DNA from: CAVTWJ01 sp963849485
Lineage (GTDB): Bacteria; Oederibacteriota; Muellerivitia; Muellerivitales; Muellerivitaceae
DNA: 64,000 nucleotides
Assembly (NCBI GenBank): GCA_963849485.1
Contig: CAWKIF010000071.1
Location: 1 to 64,000, forward strand
Direction of reading: 5' to 3'
Positions within the stretch are counted from its first letter, which is position 1. The number at the start of each line of letters is the position of its first letter. Under the pieces are notes generated by a model. That model ran no database searches, had not been told where the DNA came from, and worked only from the letters and a program-made list of their open reading frames with translations. Of the stretch, positions 25,560 through 34,776 are shown piece after piece. A program made the translations under genes and the position numbers.

Positions 25560-26480
25560 ATGCCGGGTTTGACCGCCACTGAAAGCAATCACGCCGCCGT
25601 GATCCGCCGGGTCGCCTCCGGCATCCGCCGCCGGGTCCTCGAACACACCCTCAAGAACAACGGGGGTTATCTCAGCCAAGCCAGTTCCTCCGCCGAAATC
25701 CTCGCCACCCTCTATACCCGCGTCATGAACCTGGGGCCCGTCCCTGAACCCATCCGACCCGTAGCATTCGCGGGCGTTCCTGGCGAAGGCAATCCTCACT
25801 ACCGCACGGGCGAGTTCTATAACGGCCCGAAGGGCCCGGATTTTGACCGTTTCATCCTTTCCCCCACCCATTACTCCCTGGTGCTCTACGCCTGCCTCGT
25901 CGAGACCGGCCGCATGCATCCGGAGGGTTTTAAGGATTTCAACAAGGACGGCGGCATCCTGGAAATGATCGGGGCCGAGCATTCTCCTGGCATGGAAGTG
26001 ATGACCGGCTCCCTGGGGCAGGGCATCAGTCAGGCGGCGGGGATCGCCCTGGCCCGCAAGCTCAAGGGTGAAAAGGGCAAGGTCTGGGTCTTCATGTCCG
26101 ACGGGGAACTGCAGCCGGGCATGGTTTGGGAAGCCCTTCAATGCATGGCCTTTTACAAGTTGGAAAACATGGGAATCTACGTGGACGTAAATGGCTACCA
26201 ATGCGACGGCAAAACCTCCGATGTCATGGGCATCGAACCCCTTCAGGACAGGTTCAAGGCCTTCGGATGCGAGGTGTTCCGGGTGAACGGTCATGATCCC
26301 GAGGCCCTGGCGGCCCCAGTTCTTTCCCACCCGACGGGGAAACCCCTGGTCGTCCTGTGTGACACCATCCCCTGGAAGGGCCTGGACCCCCTGAAGACCC
26401 GTGCGCCCAAATTTCATTACCTGCGGTTCAACAATGAAGCCGAAAAAAAGGTTTACGAGGACTACTTCAAAAAACTTTAA
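25560..26480 (+). CDS. Transketolase N-terminal subunit
   Basis: A 306-residue separate N-terminal half (ThDP-pyrophosphate domain) of a split transketolase. Visible are the GSLGQGISQAAGIALA loop and the ThDP motif SDGELQPGMVWEA...DVNGYQCDG (GDG is SDG here; the Mg-binding Asn is present). Transketolases move two-carbon ketol units between sugar phosphates. The acceptor region is less canonical than in pentose-phosphate enzymes (SPTHYSLVLYACL), so the substrate may differ. It starts at ATG 25560 with GGGGAGG. The C-terminal subunit follows after a 153-base gap containing a palindromic repeat. Confidence 0.9.
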   Translation: MPGLTATESNHAAVIRRVASGIRRRVLEHTLKNNGGYLSQASSSAEILATLYTRVMNLGPVPEPIRPVAFAGVPGEGNPHYRTGEFYNGPKGPDFDRFILSPTHYSLVLYACLVETGRMHPEGFKDFNKDGGILEMIGAEHSPGMEVMTGSLGQGISQAAGIALARKLKGEKGKVWVFMSDGELQPGMVWEALQCMAFYKLENMGIYVDVNGYQCDGKTSDVMGIEPLQDRFKAFGCEVFRVNGHDPEALAAPVLSHPTGKPLVVLCDTIPWKGLDPLKTRAPKFHYLRFNNEAEKKVYEDYFKKL

Positions 26481-26490
26481 AACCTACATC

Positions 26491-26613
26491 CAACACTAAG
26501 TCACAAAGACACAAAGAAAATCACAGAAGGGTATGAGACTAATGAAAATGGGAAATAGATTAGGGCTTTTGCTTTCTTTCGTGACTTTGTGGCTTCGTGT
26601 TGGCTGTGGGTGT
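26491..26613. repeat. CACAAAGACACAAAG-type palindrome between transketolase halves (copy G)
   Basis: The left arm AACACTAAGTCACAAAGACA with CAAAG pairs imperfectly with the right arm CTTTCTTTCGTGACTTTGTG followed by GCTTCGTG. The architecture (two arms of triplet-like short words, AT-rich core) matches the CCGCCAAGACGCCAAG family, but the sequence differs, so it is a cousin family. It sits inside what should be one operon. Confidence 0.65.
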
Positions 26614-26633
26614 TCGCTTTACCGGGGGTTTCG

Positions 26634-27640
26634 ATGGAAATTCTAACCAAGGTTCACGCCCGTAAGCTGGTGGAATGGGCCGCCGACAAGCCCGAGGTGG
26701 TGGTGCTCTCCGCCGACCTGACCGGCTCCACCGAGGCGGACCTTTTCCAAAAGGCCTATCCCCAACGGTTCTTTTCCATGGGCATCGCCGAGCAAAACAT
26801 GCTCAGCTTCGCCGGGGGGATGGCCCGGGAAGGCTACATCCCCCTCATCCACACCTTTGCCGTCTTTATATACCGCCGGGCCTACGACCAAATCGCCATG
26901 TCGGTCGCCTATCCCAACCTGCCGGTGAAGATGTTCGGGTTTTTGCCGGGCATCCTGACCCCCGGCGGGGCCACCCACCAAGCCATTGAGGATATCTCGG
27001 TCATGCGGTCCCTCCCCAACATGACGATTCTGGAAGTCGGCGACGCCACCGACGCGGAAACGGTCTTGGAGGCGGCATACCAAATACCTGGGCCCGTTTA
27101 CGTGCGCACCCTGCGGGGGAACTGCCCCGTCTTTTTGAGCGGGCCGAACCCATGCGATTCAACCGCGCCCGCCATTTGAACAGCGGAAAGGACTTGGCGC
27201 TCTTCACTTCCGGCATCTGCACCGAGGAAGCCCGCAAGGTGGTGGAAGTTTTGGCGGCGAAAGGTCTTTCCATCGAGCATCTGCACGTCTCCACCTTGAA
27301 ACCCTTTACCGATCCCCAGATCCGGGAATCGCTCGGGAAGGTCCGCTATGGGGCAATCACGTTGGAAAACCACTCGGTGGTCGGGGGACTGGGCACGGCG
27401 GTGGCGGAAGTAATCGCCGAGGAAAGTATCCCTTGCCGCCTTGTTCGCATGGGCATCCGCGACAAGTTCCTCCACGGGGCCAGCCGGACGACCCTGGCCC
27501 GAGAAAACCAAATGGAGGGCATGTCCCTGGTGGGAGAAATCGAGAAACTCACCGGCCAAACATTCGGCATATCGGCAGGGGACCTGGGGTCGGTTCATTT
27601 GACCCCGGTCCATAGTGAAGCCAAGGCGGAGGCGCTCTAA
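26634..27640 (+). CDS. Transketolase C-terminal subunit, frameshifted
   Basis: About 335 residues after correction. It has the pyrimidine-binding domain with the ThDP-activating Glu in MGIAEQNM and the FAVFIYRRAYDQI segment, then the transketolase C-terminal domain (LALFTSGICTEEARKVVEVL ... HSVVGGLGTAVAE). The two frames meet near 27130-27135 in a CTTTTTG run. Adding one T gives CPVFFERAEPMRFN, which joins the domains normally, so a sequencing indel is likely. It starts at ATG 26634. Its stop overlaps the start codon of the RuBisCO-like gene by one base, indicating coupling. Confidence 0.88.
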
Positions 27641-28812
27641 TGGGTGAACCACATGCTTGCCGACATGAGTTTTGCAAGGACTGCGACCGTTTCGGGGCCT
27701 GGTACCGATTGACCGGAACCTTGGAAGAGGCCCGGGCCAAGGCCAAGGACCTTTGCCTGGAACAGACGGTGGAATTCCCGGAAGACATCGTCCCCGAAGG
27801 TTTTATCCAGGACCAGGTGGTGGGTCAAATCGCCGATTTCGTGCCAGTAGAGGGTTCCAACGGTTCGGAATGGAGGGCGCTGGTCACTTTCCTCAACGAT
27901 GACACAGGGATGGAATTGACCCAGCTTTTGAACGTCCTTTACGGCAATATCAGCCTGAAAAAAGGTTTCCGGCTCGAACGCCTGAAGGATTGCTTCAACC
28001 TTTGGAACAAGTTCAAGGGTCCCCGCTTTGGGGAGCCGGGCATCCGGGAAATCACCGGGATCCGGCACCGCCCCCTGCTCTGCACCGCCATCAAGCCCCT
28101 GGGGATGTCGGGCCCGGCGCTGGCCGAGCGGGCCTACAAGTTCGCCTCGGGCGGGATCGACATCGTCAAGGACGACCACGGCCTCACCAACCAGCCCTTC
28201 GCCCGCTTCGCGGAAAGGGTGGAGCTTTGCGTTGAGGCGGTCGCGAAGGGAAGCGAAAGGGCCGGCCGAAAAATCCTCTACGCCCCTAACATCACCGCCC
28301 CCGCGGGCGAATTGGAACACCGGGCCTGGTACGCCAAGCGCCAGGGCGCGGGCGCCCTGCTGGTTTGCCCGGGCTTAAGCGGGTTCGACAGCATGCGCGC
28401 CTTGGCTGATGATGAGGATATCAACCTGCCCATCCTGGCCCACCCCGCCCTTTTGGGAAGCTTCGTGACCAGCCGGGAAAACGGCATTTCCCCCTTCGCC
28501 CTCTTCGGGCAGATCATGCGCCTGGCCGGGGCCGACGCCACCATTTACCCCCACTTCGGGGGCCGGTTCGGCTTCACGCTGGATGAATGCCGGGAAATCG
28601 TGGTGGGTTCCTCCATTTCCATGGGCAACCTGAAGCCGATCTTTCCCACCCCCGGGGGAGGGATGAACCTGAAACGGATACCCGAGTTGATGGAGTTCTA
28701 TGGGAAGGACGTGATCTTCCTGATGGGCGGGGACTTGATTAAAAACGGACCGGATATCGAGGATAACTGCAAGCTCTTCGTCGAGATGGTGGAGAAAAAC
28801 GCTATTCAATAA
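27640..28812 (+). CDS. RuBisCO-like protein (form IV)
   Basis: A 390-residue RuBisCO large-subunit homologue. Retained equivalents: K152 (K175 of spinach, in TAIKPLG), carbamate Lys K177 and D179 in GGIDIVKDDH, H268 and H305. Lost or changed: the second Lys of TKPK is Leu, the metal Glu204 is H180, Arg295 is P269 (AHPALLG), and Ser379 is Gly (PTPGGGM). This excludes normal CO2 fixation and fits a form IV enolase, isomerase or decarboxylase acting on a sugar phosphate. Known members act in methionine salvage (MtnW) or apionate breakdown. The N-terminus adds a Cys/His motif, C7-x4-C12-x2-C15. It is translationally coupled to the transketolase subunit, so a shared pathway is inferred. Confidence 0.92.
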   Translation: MGEPHACRHEFCKDCDRFGAWYRLTGTLEEARAKAKDLCLEQTVEFPEDIVPEGFIQDQVVGQIADFVPVEGSNGSEWRALVTFLNDDTGMELTQLLNVLYGNISLKKGFRLERLKDCFNLWNKFKGPRFGEPGIREITGIRHRPLLCTAIKPLGMSGPALAERAYKFASGGIDIVKDDHGLTNQPFARFAERVELCVEAVAKGSERAGRKILYAPNITAPAGELEHRAWYAKRQGAGALLVCPGLSGFDSMRALADDEDINLPILAHPALLGSFVTSRENGISPFALFGQIMRLAGADATIYPHFGGRFGFTLDECREIVVGSSISMGNLKPIFPTPGGGMNLKRIPELMEFYGKDVIFLMGGDLIKNGPDIEDNCKLFVEMVEKNAIQ

Positions 28813-28815
28813 CCA

Positions 28816-28965
28816 ATTTTTACCGCCAAGCCCATTGGGACCGCACCCAATGGGCAGGGGCCAAGACCGCCAAGAACAGCAAAAAACAATAAGTTGGGAA
28901 TTCTTTAAAATCTAAAACTTTGCTTTAGGTTTCCTTGGCGAACTTGGCGTCTTGGCGGTGAAATT
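28816..28965. repeat. Intergenic palindromic repeat, copy C, nested hairpin in left arm
   Basis: The arms are TTTACCGCCAAG...CAAGACCGCCAAGAAC and CCTTGGCGAACTTGGCG then TCTTGGCGGTGAAA. The left arm is interrupted at 28830-28855 by the perfect 10-bp stem GCCCATTGGG/CCCAATGGGC with loop ACCGCA. Relative to copies B and D this hairpin is inverted and in the opposite arm, which is the symmetrical position. Confidence 0.85.
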
Positions 28966-29085
28966 AGATGTTCTTCTGGCTGCTGGTCTAGCCCCCTATT
29001 CATTCATTGATTTCACTTGTCCCCCTAGTGTAAAACTAACACTCATTTCTTTAAGTCCACGCTGTTTTAAAGGGGAAGCGCCGCG

Positions 29086-31364
<2,279 letters not shown>

Positions 31365-31390
31365 AAGGTTTTTAGAGTCTCTAACAAAAT

Positions 31391-31538
31391 CTATTGAACC
31401 GCCAAGACGCCAAGGACGCCAAGAACAACTAAAGTAAAAAAAGTTTAAAATCCTTTAAAACCTGATTGGTTTTTGTCTTTCTTGGCGAACTTTGCCACTG
31501 AACATTGGGTGCGGACCCAATGTTCTTGGCGGTAAAAA
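31391..31538. repeat. Intergenic palindromic repeat, copy D, with perfect nested hairpin
   Basis: The left arm is GAACCGCCAAGACGCCAAGG; the right arm is CTTGGCGAACTTTGCC...CTTGGCGGTAAAA. Between them in the right arm, 31500-31525 is a perfect 11-bp inverted repeat, GAACATTGGGT and ACCCAATGTTC, around loop GCGG. This is the cleanest example of the nested element. Confidence 0.87.
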
Positions 31539-31604
31539 TCGTTTTTGCTTTGAGGTTTTGTTACAGGTTCTTAGTATTTCTCACCCGATGTCTAAGGAAA
31601 TGGA

Positions 31605-32174
31605 ATGAACTTTCAAAAAGTGAACGTGAAGATTTTTCTGGAAAAGGGCCAGGACATCCCCCTGGGCCAATTCATCAATATCTTTCACCGGTTTATCCAG
31701 AACAACCTCTTGGAAGGCATGCTGGTGGACGTGGCCGAATATACCCATGTCCATGAGGGGCCCGGGGTGCTTCTGATCGCCCATGAGGGCAACTACAGCC
31801 TGGACGAGACGGATGGCAAAAGAGGCCTGCTTTATAACCAGAAAAGGTTACGCGTGGCGCAGGGGAAGGAAAACATGAAAATCGCCCTCCGCCGGGCCTT
31901 GAAGGCCTGTGAATTGCTGGAGAAGGAGCCGGAACTGGCGGGGAAACTGAAGTTCAACCTTTCTCATATGAGGATTTGGGTGAATGACCGCCTGGGCACT
32001 ACCGAAAAGAACCGGGGGTTCTTCGAATTGGAGGAAGCCATCCGTTCTGTTTTGGACCCCCTGGCCGGCACCCCGGTCAAGCTGATACCCGAAATGGACA
32101 GCCGTAAACTCTCCGCCTTCGAGGTGGAGATGGACAAGCCCCTCTCCATGGCCGCTTTGTCGGGGAAGGCATAG
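31605..32174 (+). CDS. Conserved-looking hypothetical protein
   Basis: A 189-residue soluble protein, no family assigned with certainty. Features are FLEKGQDIPLGQFINIFHRF, a VDVAEYTHVHEGPGVLLIAHEGNY segment with two closely spaced His/Glu sets, and a C-terminal helical half with KLKFNLSHMRIWVNDR. The compact alpha/beta pattern suggests a globular cytoplasmic protein. It starts at ATG 31605. It is flanked by repeat D upstream and the 21-bp array downstream, and stands alone. Confidence 0.7.
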   Translation: MNFQKVNVKIFLEKGQDIPLGQFINIFHRFIQNNLLEGMLVDVAEYTHVHEGPGVLLIAHEGNYSLDETDGKRGLLYNQKRLRVAQGKENMKIALRRALKACELLEKEPELAGKLKFNLSHMRIWVNDRLGTTEKNRGFFELEEAIRSVLDPLAGTPVKLIPEMDSRKLSAFEVEMDKPLSMAALSGKA

Positions 32175-32203
32175 TTTTTCCCCTTGCCGATCTTGGGCTT
32201 GCC

Positions 32204-32668
32204 GTTTACCAGCTAACCGCCCTGTTTATCACCTAAGGCACTGCTGTTTACCAGGTTTGACGTGCGTTGTTTACCACCCCACCCCGCCTGTTTACCACCT
32301 TGGACCTTGCTGTTTACCAGCCACGGGCTAATGCCGGTAGATTCACGGGTTATGTCGGTAGGTTGGAGGAGTCTGCCGGTAGGTTCACCGGTACCGTTAA
32401 CCAGCTTCCCGTCCTGTTAACCAGGTTGGCCAGTGCCGTTAACCGGCCTCCCACCCCTGTTAACCAGGTTTGCCGGTACCGATAACCAGCTTCCCAGGCC
32501 TGTTAACCAGGTTCACAGGGTATTACTCAGGTTCGTGGGTGCTGTTACTCGGCTTCCCGGCCATGCCCACCGAAGCCCAAGGGCGTAGGCGGGCCTTGTT
32601 ACCTGGCTTCCCGGGTTGTTATTTGGTTTAGTGGGATCTGTTACTTGGCTTCCCAGCCTAGTTACCCC
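32204..32668. repeat. Array of 21 diverged units at ~21-bp spacing
   Basis: Cores of the form GTTTACCAG, GTTAACCAG, GTAGGTTCA or GTTACTTGG start at 32204, 32224, 32246, 32269, 32290, 32312, 32337, 32358, 32379, 32396, 32416, 32438, 32459, 32481, 32502, 32522, 32544, 32598, 32618, 32640 and 32661. Steps are 17-25 bp, mostly 20-22, except one 54-bp step holding a GC-rich insertion with hairpin potential. Adjacent units resemble each other most, as expected from local duplication and drift. There is no coding frame across it. It lies between the 3' ends of two convergent genes. Confidence 0.85.
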
Positions 32669-32671
32669 TTT

Positions 32672-33970
32672 TTAAAACGTGTAACGCATTTCTGAGAAAA
32701 AGCCCTGCGTCGGCTGAAGAAAACCGTAGGGGGTATCCTGCGCCCCGTAGTAGATATCCCAACCCACCCAGCCCTTGAGGCGGTCATTGAAAGCGTAGTT
32801 CACCGAGGGCCTGATATACCCGTCGCTTTGGGTCAGGTCGATCACCCCAAAAACCTCGGCCCCCAGGGTTTCGTTGAACCAGTTATCGCTGACACGAAAA
32901 CTCATTTCATAACTTTCCGCTTTCTGTTGGCTGTTCACGATCGCGTTGAGAAGCTCCACCTGCGCCGGTACGGCCCCTTGGCCTGGATTAGGCGGCTGAA
33001 AATTTTGTACCCAGCGCCCGATAATCTGGGTATTTACGTTTAGCTCCTGGTCAAAAGACCGGTCCACTCCCAGTACCCATTGGAAATAGGGGTCGACCTG
33101 GTTCGGGTCCGAAGGGTCCGGCCCCGTTGGATGCACATAGACGGCCTCGCCCCTCACCCCGAAGGGGCCCAGGTTGTGGGCAAAGTCGGCGCCCGCCGCG
33201 TCCACCTGGTCATAGCGCAGGTCCAAGAGCGGCCCCCCGGCGCTGTTGCCGTCGAGGCTCAGGGTCGGCAATAGGCGGTAACCCCGGAAATAACTGAGCG
33301 ACCAATCGTAATCCCCGCCGGTTTTGTTCAGCCTCACGCCCACTTCGCTATGGGCCAGGGTTTGCGCGGGCAAGGTCGGGTTGTAGGCAAAACCGCCTCC
33401 CGCGGGAAGCGGAAACCGGGTGGGCTCGAAAAAGGGCGTGGTGAACAGGGTCAGGTCCAACTCGCTGTTCAGGTAATCATCCAGCTTCAGCGCGTTGGTC
33501 CCCAGCCGTGTATCGTCGTCAAAGGGAAGTTGAACCGTCAGGTCATGGGGGGTCAGGTTGTCGGTGGGGTTGATGCCGTCGGCCCTTCCCCGTCCCACGA
33601 TCTGCTTACCGGCGCGGATATCCACCTGACCCAAATGAAAGGTCGCGTAACCTTCCACAAGGTCAAAAACGGCTGGATCGCCGTTGACCGCGTTGGGCTC
33701 CATCACCCGGGCGTCGATCTTTCCATCCAGGGAATCATCCACCAAGGGAAAAGCCTTCAATTCGGCGGTTTGGCCCCACAAATTTTGCTCCCCGTTGAAG
33801 GCCTTGGAATTTTCGAAGGTGTCGGTCCGCAGGGCCAGGCTGACCTTTTCGTTCTGCCACAGGTCATTCAAGAAGCCCGCCGGGCCCGGGACTGGTGTTT
33901 CATCCGCCCAAAGGGAAGCCGAAACACCCGCCGCCAGCCACAGGGCCAAACCCAGCAGGCGAAGCTTCAT
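32672..33970 (-). CDS. Outer-membrane beta-barrel protein
   Basis: A 432-residue protein with signal peptide MKLRLLGLALWLAAGVSASLWA, alternating strands, many Asn/Asp/Tyr turns and a C-terminal aromatic MRYTF, the usual barrel-insertion signal. Motifs such as RAGKQIVGRGRADGINPTDNLTPHD resemble the DUF1302-type barrels encoded with RND/LolA-like export genes. It is the last gene of a three-gene operon, overlapping the LolA-like gene by four bases. It may receive or insert hydrophobic cargo at the outer membrane. Confidence 0.85.
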   Translation of the reverse strand: MKLRLLGLALWLAAGVSASLWADETPVPGPAGFLNDLWQNEKVSLALRTDTFENSKAFNGEQNLWGQTAELKAFPLVDDSLDGKIDARVMEPNAVNGDPAVFDLVEGYATFHLGQVDIRAGKQIVGRGRADGINPTDNLTPHDLTVQLPFDDDTRLGTNALKLDDYLNSELDLTLFTTPFFEPTRFPLPAGGGFAYNPTLPAQTLAHSEVGVRLNKTGGDYDWSLSYFRGYRLLPTLSLDGNSAGGPLLDLRYDQVDAAGADFAHNLGPFGVRGEAVYVHPTGPDPSDPNQVDPYFQWVLGVDRSFDQELNVNTQIIGRWVQNFQPPNPGQGAVPAQVELLNAIVNSQQKAESYEMSFRVSDNWFNETLGAEVFGVIDLTQSDGYIRPSVNYAFNDRLKGWVGWDIYYGAQDTPYGFLQPTQGFFSEMRYTF

Positions 33971-34776
33971 GGGCGTTCCAGGGAGCGGGTGGTGAAAAGA
34001 CCGTCCTCCACGGGGCTTTTGATATCCAGATGGGCGAAGTCAAAAACCGTCTTATGGCCGGTTTGTACATTGTCCATCTCGCGGTGAACGACCAGCCAGC
34101 GGTCCGGATGGGACGAGGCCTGTTGGTAGCCCGAGGTGGTTTGGGTCTTGAACAGCTCCCCATTCAAGTCGTAATAGTCCACCTTCGCCTCAATAAAGTT
34201 GTCCTTGCGAATCCAGGAAACCTTTTTGCTGTAGCCCGTGTCGTCCTTCAGTTGATCCGTCGCGGGCACCGACTCGACGACATAACAATCCGCGCCGCCC
34301 ACCGCCTCCATTCCCGTCAGCCGGTGGCTATAGGCCTCCACCTTCGGCAATGAAATGTCGCCGTAAGAAAAGTCGGAACCGAAAAAGCTGTCCTTTTTGT
34401 TATTGGCGACCAACCGCCGGCTCTTTTGAAGGGCCGGCAGGAAGATCCATTGGTCGTCATCGGCGCCGCTATGCTCGATCTGGAGGAACCCGGTGCCCCG
34501 CACATCCGCCGGCTCCAAAAACTTGGCCAGGGTCTTGGAATCAACGCCGTTGGCTTCCAGCGCCTGCACGTTGGCCAGCTTTCTCTCCCGCTTCTCCCCC
34601 TGGGCGTTGAAAAGCACCATGGTGCTGTCGGCTTTGAAGGCCTTTACCTTGGTCACGTAAAAGTTTTTTTCCATGATCTGCTTGGCAGTCAAAGCCTCAT
34701 CCGCCCAAGCGTTTCTCAACCCCAACCCTAACAATGCCAGGGCCCCGATCAGGGCCATCGTTTTTTTCCGGTTCAT
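33967..34776 (-). CDS. LolA-like outer-membrane lipoprotein-sorting protein
   Basis: A 269-residue periplasmic protein with signal peptide MNRKKTMALIGALALLGLGLRNAWA. The LolA/LppX-like half-barrel pattern is visible in AKQIMEKNFYVTKVKAFKADSTM, GTGFLQIEH, DDDQWIFLPALQKSRRL, FFGSDFSYGDI and KKVSWIRKDNF. Such proteins bind lipid-like molecules and accompany RND/MMPL exporters. It overlaps both neighbours by four bases (33967-33970 and 34773-34776), so translation is tightly coupled. Confidence 0.88.
   Translation of the reverse strand: MNRKKTMALIGALALLGLGLRNAWADEALTAKQIMEKNFYVTKVKAFKADSTMVLFNAQGEKRERKLANVQALEANGVDSKTLAKFLEPADVRGTGFLQIEHSGADDDQWIFLPALQKSRRLVANNKKDSFFGSDFSYGDISLPKVEAYSHRLTGMEAVGGADCYVVESVPATDQLKDDTGYSKKVSWIRKDNFIEAKVDYYDLNGELFKTQTTSGYQQASSHPDRWLVVHREMDNVQTGHKTVFDFAHLDIKSPVEDGLFTTRSLERP

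Noticed and set aside
27640..28812. Functional CO2-fixing RuBisCO
   Set aside because: The second Lys of the KPK motif, the metal Glu, Arg295 and Ser379 equivalents are all replaced.
32267..32485. Small coding gene with seven-residue repeats
   Set aside because: Unit spacing varies by single bases, so the frame is not kept along the array, and there is no ribosome-binding site.
32204..32668. CRISPR array
   Set aside because: Units are only ~21 bp, cores are short and drifting, and there are no conserved repeats with unique spacers of usual size or cas genes.
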